Below, piece after piece: positions 1 to 7,647 of a stretch of 7,720 nucleotides of DNA (position 1 is its first letter; every line of letters starts with the position of its first letter). A model generated the notes under the pieces. It made no database searches and was not told the DNA's origin. It was given only the letters and a program-made list of their open reading frames with translations. Origin of the DNA: CAZIVO01 sp964542765 (lineage in GTDB: Bacteria > Planctomycetota > UBA1135 > UBA2386); NCBI GenBank assembly GCA_964542765.1, contig CAZIVO010000138.1, positions 1 through 7,720 of the forward strand, written 5' to 3'. The position numbers were made by a program, and so were the translations under genes.

Positions 1-2556
1 CTCAACGCCGGTTGGAACTTCCAACGAGGCATTCTTCACATCTTCGCCCGCACGACCAAAGATGGCGTGCAGCAACTTCTCTTCGGGAGTCAGTTCACTC
101 TTGCTCTTCGGAGCCACCTTCCCGACAAGGACATCGCCAGCCTTGACGCGCGTGCCCACTGTCACGATGCCGCTGTCGTCGAGATGGCGAAGAGCACGCT
201 CGGAAACGTTGGGGATATCGCGGGTGAACTCCTCCCGGCCGAGCTTGGTCTCACGAATCTCGATCTCGAACTCATCTATATGAATCGACGTATAGACATC
301 GTCTCGCTGAATATTACTGGAGATCAGGATCGCGTCTTCGTAGTTGTATCCATCCCAGGGCATGAAGGCGACGACGAGGTTCTTGCCCAGCGCCAGCACC
401 CCGCCTTCGGTCGCAGCACCATCGGCCAGGACCTCACCCTCCTCAACCGTCCGCCCCTCGGTCACGATGGGCCTCTGGTTCAAGCAGGTGCGCTCGTTGA
501 GCCCTTCGGACTTGCGCAACTTATAGACATCATCGCCAACAGTGATCTTGCTCGCATCCACCTGAGTGACGACGCCGGCCTTCTTGGCACGCACAACCAT
601 GCTGGAGTTCTGCGCGACCATCTCCTCCATTCCGGTGCCGACCAGCGGCGGTTCGCAAATCATGAGAGGCACCGCTTGCCTCTGCATGTTCGAACCCATC
701 AGCGCGCGGTTAGCATCGTCATGCTCCAGGAACGGGATCAGGGATGCTGAGATGCCAACGATCTGACTCGGGCTGACGTCGATGTAATCGATATCCTTGA
801 CGTCGACCCGCATCGGATCGCCCTTGACCCGGCAGATGACCTTGCCGTCATCCTCACCAAGGATCTTACCGTCCTTATCCAGCACGGTATCCGCAGGCGC
901 GAGCACGGCGTTGTGTTCTTGATCCGCTCGCAAATCCACGATCTTGCCCGTGGACTTGCCACCCTTCGCCACCACGTAAGGAGTGGTGAGGAAACCATAT
1001 TCATCGAGCGACGAGTAGATCGCGAGGCTCGAGATGAGGCCAATATTGGTGCCTTCCGGCGTCTCGATCGGACACAGCCGACCATAGTGGGAGATGTGAA
1101 CGTCGCGAACCTCGAAGCCCGCGCGCTTGCGATTGAGACCGCCCGGGCCCAACGCCGACAGTCGCCGCTCATGCGTCAACTGCGATAGCGGATTGGTCTG
1201 GTCAACAACCTGTGACAATTCGCCACGTCCGAAGAAATACTCGATCGCGGACGAGAAGGTCTTCGAGTTGATCAAGTTACGTGGCGTGACAGTCTCGACA
1301 TTCTCGAGATTCATCCGCTCCTGAGCAGTTCGACGGAGCTTGAGGAACCCCTTCCTGAACTCCTCTCCCGCCAGCTCATTGATCGTGCGCACCCGACGAT
1401 TGCCGAGATGGTCAATATCATCGATCTCGCCAACCCCACGCCGAAGGCCCAGGATGTATTGCATCGCATGGACGAAATCACCCGGCTGCAGCGTCATCTC
1501 CGACTCTGACACCTTCCGCCCGAACTTCCGGTTTAGCCGGAATCGGCCAACCTTGCCCAGACGGTAGCGAGTCGCGTCAAAGAACTTCTCGTGAAACAGT
1601 TCACGCGCCTTTTCGACCGAGGGTGGGTTGCCCGGACGCAAACGCCCGTAGATCTTGAGCAGAGCCTCTTCATGAGTGGACGTGGTGTCATCGCGCAGAG
1701 AGTTGAGAATCAGGAAATCCTCAGGGTCGCGCAGCACCGATACATCGCGCAGATCGCTCTCGGCAATCGCCCGAGCAGCTTCCTCGGTGATCTCCTCTCC
1801 ACTCTTGACGAAAGCGTCCTTACTCTCGGTGTCGAGGATGTCGCCAACTGCATACGTTCCGGTCAAGGCCTTGACGAATTTGGCCTCCGGATCTGACTTC
1901 TTCCGCTTCAGCTTCTCGACATCGTAGAACAAGTCGATGATCTCGGCGTCCGTCGAGTATTTCTCATCGAGAGCGCGCAGGAGCGTTGCCGCTGAAAACT
2001 TGCCCGACTGATCGATCCTGACGGCGAGCAACTCCTTCTTGGTCACGTTCAGTTCGATCCAGCTACCACGGGCCGGAATGATCCAGCACGAGTGCAGCTT
2101 TTTCTCGCCGGTGTGAATTTCGACCGAAAAGTCGACGCCCGGCGAACGATGTAGCTGGCTGACGGTGACTCGCTCCGAACCGTTGATGATGAACTCGCCA
2201 CCACCGATCATGATCGGGATCTCGCCAAGGTAGATCTCTTCCTCGACGGGTTCTGGCTTGACCAGGCGTACGCGAATCTTGAACGGATAGCCGTAAGTCA
2301 TCCGCAACTTCCGACATTCTTCGGGTGTGTAGCGCGGACGACCGAGCTCGTAGCTCACATACTCAAGACAAAGGGTCTTGTCATAGGAGTAGATCGGAAA
2401 GATTTCCCGCAGGAGATCTTCAAGCCCTACGGACTTACGCTTGTTCGGAGCGATGTCCGGCTGCAAAAAGTCCCAATAAAAGCGGGTCTGAGTCTCGACG
2501 AGATTAGGTATCTCGACGGTGTTTTCCTTGTAGCTGCCGTATTTTACGGTCTCCAT
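1..2556 (-). CDS. rpoB: RNA polymerase beta subunit RpoB, N-terminal 852 codons (cut by window edge)
   Basis: Catalytic beta subunit of bacterial RNA polymerase, which forms one pincer of the clamp and part of the active site. I translated all 852 codons and found no stop or frameshift; the frame runs out at base 1, so the C-terminal part is missing (beta is usually about 1,200-1,350 residues). Landmarks include LHRSPGVDF near residue 135, the rifampicin region at about 443-470, CPIETPEGTNIGL at about 495-507 and GYNYEDAIL at 736-744, where E740 and D741 match E. coli E813 and D814. The start is the ATG at 2556, giving METVKYGSYKEN. It is preceded by GGGAG six bases upstream and by AGAGG directly abutting the ATG. 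It follows rplL after 269 nt, the usual order before rpoC. The text YSYDKTLCLEYVSYELGRPRYTPEECRKLR resembles planctomycete beta subunits as I recall them. Confidence 0.97.
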   Translation of the reverse strand, partial: METVKYGSYKENTVEIPNLVETQTRFYWDFLQPDIAPNKRKSVGLEDLLREIFPIYSYDKTLCLEYVSYELGRPRYTPEECRKLRMTYGYPFKIRVRLVKPEPVEEEIYLGEIPIMIGGGEFIINGSERVTVSQLHRSPGVDFSVEIHTGEKKLHSCWIIPARGSWIELNVTKKELLAVRIDQSGKFSAATLLRALDEKYSTDAEIIDLFYDVEKLKRKKSDPEAKFVKALTGTYAVGDILDTESKDAFVKSGEEITEEAARAIAESDLRDVSVLRDPEDFLILNSLRDDTTSTHEEALLKIYGRLRPGNPPSVEKARELFHEKFFDATRYRLGKVGRFRLNRKFGRKVSESEMTLQPGDFVHAMQYILGLRRGVGEIDDIDHLGNRRVRTINELAGEEFRKGFLKLRRTAQERMNLENVETVTPRNLINSKTFSSAIEYFFGRGELSQVVDQTNPLSQLTHERRLSALGPGGLNRKRAGFEVRDVHISHYGRLCPIETPEGTNIGLISSLAIYSSLDEYGFLTTPYVVAKGGKSTGKIVDLRADQEHNAVLAPADTVLDKDGKILGEDDGKVICRVKGDPMRVDVKDIDYIDVSPSQIVGISASLIPFLEHDDANRALMGSNMQRQAVPLMICEPPLVGTGMEEMVAQNSSMVVRAKKAGVVTQVDASKITVGDDVYKLRKSEGLNERTCLNQRPIVTEGRTVEEGEVLADGAATEGGVLALGKNLVVAFMPWDGYNYEDAILISSNIQRDDVYTSIHIDEFEIEIRETKLGREEFTRDIPNVSERALRHLDDSGIVTVGTRVKAGDVLVGKVAPKSKSELTPEEKLLHAIFGRAGEDVKNASLEVPTGVE

Positions 2557-2569
2557 CCTCTGCTCCCTG

Positions 2570-2591
2570 CAGCACTTGAGAGGGGGTGCTG
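2570..2591 (-). promoter_or_regulatory. Hairpin just upstream of the rpoB start, possible translation control
   Basis: On the mRNA strand CAGCAC and GTGCTG form a perfect 6-bp stem around a 10-nt loop, CCCCTCTCAA, ending 13 nt before the rpoB ATG. The loop contains CCTCT, which is complementary to the AGAGG that abuts the ATG (2557-2561). An H-type pseudoknot that hides the ribosome binding site is therefore possible. The pairing is seen directly; any regulatory role is inference. No known riboswitch or protein-leader motif was recognised. Confidence 0.35.
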
Positions 2592-2753
2592 GACTATCCC
2601 AAGTTTCTCATGCAGGACGACTCGAAGTACGGGGGGGTGTCGCCATGCAAAAACCGAACCATCCACGCCAAATTTAGCCTACGGTCTCCGGCTACCTGCT
2701 TGCAACCGGGTTTTCGTAAAGTGTGGCCTTTCATCTCCGGAAAAGTCCTGGAA

Positions 2754-2797
2754 CTGCTCGCACCGCCAGGCGCACGGCGATGCGAAGAGCTGAGCAG
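2754..2797 (-). promoter_or_regulatory. GC-rich stem-loop in the rplL-rpoB spacer (attenuator or RNase processing candidate)
   Basis: The transcript can form a 10-bp stem, TCGCATCGCC with GGCGGTGCGA (one G-U pair), around an 8-nt loop. An outer CTGC/GCAG helix lies beyond a bulge. No T-run follows directly, so this is not a classic intrinsic terminator. In E. coli the equivalent spacer holds a partial terminator and an RNase III site that set the ratio of L12 to beta. A similar role here is inferred from position and structure. Confidence 0.4.
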
Positions 2798-2799
2798 GA

Positions 2800-2820
2800 C
2801 CTAGGCCGGAACGGCCAAGG
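2800..2820 (-). promoter_or_regulatory. Stem-loop immediately after the rplL stop
   Basis: CCTTGGCCG and CGGCCTAGG form a 9-position stem with one T-T mismatch around a 3-nt loop. It starts five nucleotides after the rplL stop codon. The following bases are GTCCTGCTC, so there is no U-tract. It could protect the 3' end of the rplL message or form part of an attenuation or processing region with the larger hairpin at 2754-2797. The function is inferred from position only. Confidence 0.35.
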
Positions 2821-2825
2821 GTCCG

Positions 2826-3224
2826 CTACTTCAACTCGACCTCGGCACCAGCCTCTTCGAGCTTCTTCTTGATCTCTTCGGCGTCATCCTTCGATGCGCC
2901 TTCCTTGACCGGCTTGGGCGCATCATCGACCACGGCCTTGGCCTCTTTGAGACCCAAACCAGTAATTTCGCGGACCACCTTGATGACCTGAATCTTCTGC
3001 GCGCCCACGGACTTGAGGACGACATCGAACTCGGTTTGCTCTTCAGCGGCTTCGGCCGGACCCGCCTGGGCCACGGCAACAGCTGCGGGAGCAGCTGCGG
3101 ACACGCCCCATCGATCTTCCATCGCCTTGACGAGTTCCGCGGCCTTACCCAGCGAAAGCTCATCGAGCTGCTTGAAGATCTTTTCGAGCCCGGAATCGAG
3201 AGTGACAGTTGTTTCCTCAGACAT
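2826..3224 (-). CDS. rplL: 50S ribosomal protein L7/L12
   Basis: Acidic stalk protein of the large subunit. It is bound to L10 as dimers and recruits and activates translational GTPases such as EF-Tu. The product is 132 residues, slightly longer than the common 120-125. An N-terminal dimerisation segment (about 1-35) leads into an Ala/Pro/Val-rich flexible hinge (about 42-62). A globular C-terminal domain (about 65-132) follows, with EFDVVL, ITGLGLKEAK and the ending GAEVELK typical of L12. The start is the ATG at 3224 with a GGAGAAG Shine-Dalgarno sequence. It lies 72 nt after rplJ, and the stop is TAG. The long gap before rpoB is where the excess of L12 over RNA polymerase is probably set. 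Confidence 0.98.
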   Translation of the reverse strand: MSEETTVTLDSGLEKIFKQLDELSLGKAAELVKAMEDRWGVSAAAPAAVAVAQAGPAEAAEEQTEFDVVLKSVGAQKIQVIKVVREITGLGLKEAKAVVDDAPKPVKEGASKDDAEEIKKKLEEAGAEVELK

Positions 3225-3296
3225 GAGAGGCTTCTCCAGAGAACAGGGTTGAATCAGTAGTTACTTTGTTTGTTTCCATCGGGGCAAGCAGATCGC

Positions 3297-3830
3297 TCAG
3301 TCAGCGCTGCCTTCCTTATCTATACGAGCCTGCATGGCGCGAGCCAGGCCACCGCCACCAGCGCTCTGCAAGCATGTCGCCAAGCCTCTGGATACCGCCG
3401 CCAAGGCGCCTACCAGCTGCCCGCGGACCGTGTCCTTGTCCGGCATGTCGGCGATACCCGCCGCAGCAGGGCCAGTGATGGCCTCGCCTTCGATCACACC
3501 GCCAGTCACGATCGCCGGCTTGTTCTTGAGCTTGCGATGAGCTTCGCGAATGATACGGGCCGCCGTGAGCGCGCCTTCTTCGGGAGCCGTCACGATCCCG
3601 CACTTGCCAACAAAAGCCTCGGACATGTCAAGATCCATGGCTCCGAAGGCCTTGCGCGCAAGCCTGTTCTTGATGACGCGGTACTTGACCCCAACCTCGC
3701 GGAACTGATTTCGGAGGTCTTGCACTTGAGCGACCGTCAGCTTGTCGAAGGAAACAATGAGGCAAGACCCCATCTCGCGGACATCCCGCTCGATTTCCTC
3801 CATCAGCGCCTCATTGACGATGTTCGGCAT
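3297..3830 (-). CDS. rplJ: 50S ribosomal protein L10
   Basis: Base of the L12 stalk. It binds 23S rRNA next to L11 through its N-terminal domain and holds L12 dimers on its C-terminal helix. The product is 177 residues, normal for the family. The opening MPNIVNEALMEEIERDVREM and the segment VKYRVIKNRLARKAF at about 48-62 are L10-like, and the segment near PAIVTGG (about 104-110) also fits. The start ATG at 3830 is only 8 nt after the rplA stop; the rplA TAG is part of the Shine-Dalgarno sequence TAGGAG. This tight junction leaves no room for the long L10 leader RNA found before rplJ in many bacteria, so autoregulation, if any, must act elsewhere. Confidence 0.97.
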   Translation of the reverse strand: MPNIVNEALMEEIERDVREMGSCLIVSFDKLTVAQVQDLRNQFREVGVKYRVIKNRLARKAFGAMDLDMSEAFVGKCGIVTAPEEGALTAARIIREAHRKLKNKPAIVTGGVIEGEAITGPAAAGIADMPDKDTVRGQLVGALAAVSRGLATCLQSAGGGGLARAMQARIDKEGSAD

Positions 3831-3838
3831 GATGACTC

Positions 3839-4528
3839 CTATCCGGACAAATCCACAAAAACACCAGGGCCCATGGTGGTGGCGACGGACACCCTGCGGA
3901 TGAAGGAACCCTTCGCCTGCGGAGGCTTGAGGGCGTTGATGTGGTCCACGAAAGCGGTCAAGTTGTCGACAAGGTCCTCGGCCGAGAAGGACTTCCGGCC
4001 GATCGACGCATGGACGTTGGCGCCCGCATCGGTGCGGAACTCGATCTTGCCCGCCTTGAACTCGCGCACGGCGCTGGCGACATCGGGGGTGACGGTGCCA
4101 GCTTTGGGAGAAGGCATCTTCCCGGCCGGTCCGAGGACGCGACCGAGCTTACCCACATACTTCATCATGTCGGGCGATGCGATCGTCATGTCGAAGTCGG
4201 TGAAGCCCTTCTCGATCTTGTCGGCCAGATCCTTGCTGCCAACAAAATCAGCGCCCGCCTCCTCCGCTTCCTTCGCCTTGTCGCCCTCGGCGAAGACCGC
4301 AATCTTGATTTCCTTGCCTATACCCTTGGGGAGGCTGACCGAACCGCGGATGAGCTGTTCGGTCTTTTTGGGGTCGATCCCGAGACGAACGGCGACGTCC
4401 ACCGCCTCTTCAAACTTGGGGCCGGGCAGCGATTTCAAGAGGGCAATGCCCGCCTCAACATCGTAGACCTTCTTACGGTCAACCTGGGCTCGAGCTTGGT
4501 TGTAGCGTTTGCTGTGCTTCTTCCCCAT
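3839..4528 (-). CDS. rplA: 50S ribosomal protein L1
   Basis: Forms the mobile L1 stalk that contacts E-site tRNA. In many bacteria it also represses its own operon by binding the rplK leader. The product is 229 residues, the usual size. The N-terminus MGKKHSKRYNQA, the LPKGIGKEIKIAVFAEG stretch (about 66-82) and the L1 signature at about 127-142 identify it. The signature reads GKLGRVLGPAGKMPSPK; many homologues have GLMPNPK here, so Leu-to-Lys and Asn-to-Ser changes are seen. The ATG at 4528 is 15 nt after the rplK stop. The rplK TAG overlaps a strong GGAGG, although that lies a rather long 11 nt from the ATG. The stop is TAG. Confidence 0.97.
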   Translation of the reverse strand: MGKKHSKRYNQARAQVDRKKVYDVEAGIALLKSLPGPKFEEAVDVAVRLGIDPKKTEQLIRGSVSLPKGIGKEIKIAVFAEGDKAKEAEEAGADFVGSKDLADKIEKGFTDFDMTIASPDMMKYVGKLGRVLGPAGKMPSPKAGTVTPDVASAVREFKAGKIEFRTDAGANVHASIGRKSFSAEDLVDNLTAFVDHINALKPPQAKGSFIRRVSVATTMGPGVFVDLSG

Positions 4529-4543
4529 CTCTACAACGCCCTC

Positions 4544-4966
4544 CTAAACGACCTCTATCCCGCAGGATCGCGCCGTGCCCTCGATGATTCGCATCGCAGC
4601 CTCCGTGCTCGCCGCATTGAGATCTGCCTTCTTCATCTCAGCGATTTCCCGAACCTGATCCTTGGTGACCGAACCAGCGGTCTCGCTACCAGGATTGTGG
4701 GCTGCGCTGGCAAGATCTGCCGCCTTCTTCAGCAAGACAGCCGCCGGCGGCGACTTCATGATGAAGCTGAATGTCCGGTCCTTGTAGACGCTGATCTCGA
4801 CAGGAATGATCAGGCCATTCTTGTCACGGGTAGCATCGTTGAACTCCTTGACGAACTGCCCGATATTGAGGCCGTGCTGACCCAGAGCGGGGCCTACGGG
4901 AGGGGCCGGGGTGGCCAGACCACCCGGACACTGGAGTTTGATAACCGTGGTAACTTCTTTTGCCAT
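4544..4966 (-). CDS. rplK: 50S ribosomal protein L11
   Basis: Part of the GTPase-associated centre of the large subunit, sitting on 23S rRNA helices 43-44 at the base of the L10-L12 stalk. The product is 140 residues, the family norm. The N-terminal domain has PAPPVGPALGQHGLNI at about 20-35, including the two prolines (P22, P23) linked to thiostrepton action. The C-terminal rRNA-binding domain (about 70-140) contains KSPPAAVLLKKAA and ends RIIEGTARSCGIEVV. The ATG at 4966 has GGGAG six bases upstream. A 193-nt gap separates it from nusG and carries a promoter candidate, so rplK probably starts its own transcription unit as well as receiving read-through from nusG. Confidence 0.98.
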   Translation of the reverse strand: MAKEVTTVIKLQCPGGLATPAPPVGPALGQHGLNIGQFVKEFNDATRDKNGLIIPVEISVYKDRTFSFIMKSPPAAVLLKKAADLASAAHNPGSETAGSVTKDQVREIAEMKKADLNAASTEAAMRIIEGTARSCGIEVV

Positions 4967-4989
4967 ACGTCGCTCCCGGTGGTGCTGAC

Positions 4990-5015
4990 GGCGAAAACCG
5001 CGTTGGCGGCTCGCC
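4990..5015 (-). promoter_or_regulatory. rplK leader hairpin, candidate L1 autoregulatory site
   Basis: The mRNA can fold as GGCGA/TCGCC (5 bp) enclosing CCGC/GCGG (4 bp). The two helices are separated by an asymmetric internal loop of 1 and 3 nt, with a CAAC apical loop. It lies 23 nt before the rplK ATG. L1 is known to repress the L11-L1 operon by binding two short helices with an asymmetric loop near the rplK start. Placement and general shape fit, but I could not match the specific L1-binding bases. Confidence 0.22.
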
Positions 5016-5060
5016 TCCCACTGCGTTGAAGCCTGGGGTGGCTAGGATAAGAGGGCGGGG

Positions 5061-5089
5061 ATTGAAGGGTTTAGGGCAGCGCAGGTCAA
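5061..5089 (-). promoter_or_regulatory. Putative sigma-70-type promoter upstream of rplK
   Basis: On the minus strand TTGACC (5084-5089, five of six matches to the -35 consensus) is followed after exactly 17 nt by TTCAAT (5061-5066, four of six matches to the -10 consensus). Transcription would start near 5053-5055 and give a leader of about 85-90 nt. The position between nusG and rplK matches the known separate L11 promoter of E. coli. No experimental support is available and the -10 match is modest. Confidence 0.4.
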
Positions 5090-5159
5090 GGTCCGACCAA
5101 GGGATTTGTTCGCACCTGCAAGGAAAAGTCAGAGGAAGCCGCAGACGCACACCCGCAGA

Positions 5160-5690
5160 TCAGACCTCTTCGACCTCCCAGCAACCGAGGCTGACAGGAG
5201 TCGCCCTGCCAAAGATCGTCACCGACACCTCGAGCGTGCCCTTTTCGGCATTCACGTCCTCGACCACGCCATCCACATTCTCGAACGGTCCCTGCTTGAT
5301 CTTCACGCGGTCACCCTTGCTGAACTGAACCGCCATCTTCGGCTCGGCCTTGCTGGCATTCATGCGGCTCAGGACATTCTCGACCTCCTCCGCACTCATC
5401 GGAGTCGGTTGACTGCGCGAGCCAACGAAATCGCCAAAACCGGGCGTTTCCCGCAAGACGAACCAGATGTCGTCGGTCAGATCCATCTGGACCATCAAAT
5501 AGCCCGGATAGAGTTTGCGCTTCTGGACCCGCTTCTTGCCGGCTCGATGGGTTGCCACTGTCTCGGTGGGAACAACGATCTGCGGCACCAGTTCCTCAAG
5601 ACCGGATTGCTTGAGGCGGGTGACCATGCTCCGGCGGATCCGATCCTCGCGACCCACCTGAACGCGGAGAAAATACCACTCGGTAGCCAT
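5160..5690 (-). CDS. nusG: Transcription termination/antitermination factor NusG
   Basis: Binds RNA polymerase and links it to Rho or to ribosomal protein S10, suppressing pauses and coupling transcription to translation. The product is 176 residues. The NGN domain spans about 3-110, with EWYFLRVQVGRED at the start and LYPGYLMVQM at 60-69, then TDDIWFVLRETPGFGDFVG. A KOW domain follows from about 123, with FSKGDRVKIKQGPFENVDG. The frame is open further upstream, but the ATG at 5690 is chosen because the family begins here, GGGAGG lies six bases upstream, and the start overlaps the secE stop as TGATG, indicating translational coupling. Upstream codons inside secE give no NusG-like sequence. 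Confidence 0.97.
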   Translation of the reverse strand: MATEWYFLRVQVGREDRIRRSMVTRLKQSGLEELVPQIVVPTETVATHRAGKKRVQKRKLYPGYLMVQMDLTDDIWFVLRETPGFGDFVGSRSQPTPMSAEEVENVLSRMNASKAEPKMAVQFSKGDRVKIKQGPFENVDGVVEDVNAEKGTLEVSVTIFGRATPVSLGCWEVEEV

Positions 5691-6112
5691 CAGCCACCTC
5701 CCATGACCTTGCTGAGCGCATAGGTCAAAACCACATCGGAGACGGCCAAGAAGGCCCCCATGAACACCACCGTGACCAGGACCGCGAGGGTCCCGTGCCA
5801 GGCATCCACAAAGGTCGGCCACGTGACCTTACGCATCTCGCTCTCGGTCTCGATGAGCATGTCCGCAGCTTTCTGCCGGTTCAAAAACCGGTGGATGAGC
5901 AGCCCGACAATCAGCAAGACTCCCAGCGCGATCGCCATCGTCAAGTCCAACTTGCCCAGGAGCGGAAAGGGTTTGACCCATGGATCACTCTCGCCGATCC
6001 AGTTGGTCAAACTGGGTTCGAGACCGGTGAGACAGCCATAGGCCACCAACAAGGTCAGCAACCAAAAAGCTGCCATCCGCGCATATCGCCCCTGGTCTCT
6101 CTTGTAAGCCAC
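5690..6112 (-). CDS. secE: Preprotein translocase subunit SecE
   Basis: Essential membrane subunit that clamps SecY in the Sec translocon. The product is 140 residues with three hydrophobic segments at about 13-31, 56-74 and 108-132, the three-helix form also seen in E. coli. The conserved cytoplasmic motif EMRKVTWP lies at 92-99, just before the last helix. The start is inferred to be GTG at 6112. The upstream in-frame stretch to the TAG shortly after tRNA-Trp has no ATG, GTG or TTG, and the next ATG (codon 13) would remove the YKRDQGRYAR segment that looks family-conserved. A weak AGGA lies about 11 nt upstream. It sits between tRNA-Trp and nusG, the usual place. Confidence 0.94.
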   Translation of the reverse strand: MAYKRDQGRYARMAAFWLLTLLVAYGCLTGLEPSLTNWIGESDPWVKPFPLLGKLDLTMAIALGVLLIVGLLIHRFLNRQKAADMLIETESEMRKVTWPTFVDAWHGTLAVLVTVVFMGAFLAVSDVVLTYALSKVMGGG

Positions 6113-6160
6113 TTTACTGCTCGTCCTGTATTCGGTTCGCTAATCAGCCTTGAGGGAATC

Positions 6161-6236
6161 TGGCAGGGCAGGAAGGAATCGAACCCTCAACCTCTTGATT
6201 TGGAATCAAGTGCTCTGCCAGTTGAGCTACTGCCCT
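6161..6236 (-). tRNA. trnW: tRNA-Trp (anticodon CCA)
   Basis: A full cloverleaf can be drawn. The acceptor stem is AGGGCAG with CTGCCCT, the D-stem is GCTC/GAGC, and the anticodon stem CTTGA/TCAAG encloses the loop TTCCAAA. The T-stem GAGGG/CCTTC (one G-U pair) encloses TTCGATT. The anticodon CCA reads UGG. Discriminator G is followed by an encoded CCA at 6161-6163. tRNA-Trp between tuf and secE is a widespread arrangement. It lies 46 nt after the tuf stop, beyond a terminator-like hairpin, and 48 nt before secE. Confidence 0.97.
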
Positions 6237-6248
6237 AACAAGAATCCC

Positions 6249-6277
6249 AACGAAAGGGTCCCGGCATGCCGGGACCC
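6249..6277 (-). terminator. Terminator-like hairpin after tuf
   Basis: Bases 6256-6277 are a perfect 22-bp palindrome. As RNA it gives a 9-bp GGGTCCCGG/CCGGGACCC stem with a CATG loop, beginning five nucleotides after the tuf TGA. It is followed by TTTCGTT, an imperfect U-tract. This fits an intrinsic terminator or a leaky attenuator. Only 12 nt then separate it from tRNA-Trp, so tRNA-Trp probably depends on read-through or on RNA processing at this hairpin. Confidence 0.65.
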
Positions 6278-6282
6278 ACACA

Positions 6283-7491
<1,209 letters not shown>

Positions 7492-7553
7492 ATTATCTTC
7501 CGTGTCCGAGTAGTTCCGGTGCGTCGACGAATGTCGATACACCATAGGTATGT

Positions 7554-7628
7554 TGGAGCTGCTAATGGGACTTGAACCCATGACCTCCTCCTTACCAAGG
7601 AGGTGCTCTACCACTGAGCTATAGCAGC
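7554..7628 (-). tRNA. trnT: tRNA-Thr (anticodon GGU)
   Basis: A complete cloverleaf. The acceptor stem is GCTGCTA/TAGCAGC and the D-stem is GCTC/GAGC. The anticodon stem CCTCC/GGAGG encloses TTGGTAA, giving anticodon GGU, which reads ACC and ACU. The T-stem ATGGG/CCCAT encloses TTCAAGT. Discriminator U is followed by an encoded CCA (7554-7556). It lies 62 nt upstream of tuf and 19 nt after tRNA-Gly, so all three are probably co-transcribed and the tRNAs cut out by RNases. Confidence 0.97.
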
Positions 7629-7647
7629 AGACTAGTATCTGTAGACT

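Noticed and set aside
67..750. 227-codon plus-strand open frame
   Set aside because: Antisense to conserved rpoB, whose frame is intact throughout.
2631..2637. Run of seven G (C7 in the transcript)
   Set aside because: It is noncoding, so slippage would not shift a gene; probably just a homopolymer, worth only a sequencing check.
2586..2804. 72-codon plus-strand frame in the rplL-rpoB spacer
   Set aside because: GTG start without a properly spaced ribosome binding site, opposite to all genes here, no recognisable product, and it overlaps the hairpins.
3270..4466. 398-codon plus-strand open frame
   Set aside because: It lies antisense to rplJ and rplA, has no recognisable protein family, and is explained by GC-rich codon use on the other strand.
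3941..5029. 362-codon plus-strand open frame
   Set aside because: Antisense shadow of rplA and rplK; no domain or sensible start signal.
5691..5822. N-terminal extension of nusG to 220 residues
   Set aside because: It lies within the conserved C-terminal part of secE and shows no NusG similarity; the ATG at 5690 has a good Shine-Dalgarno sequence.
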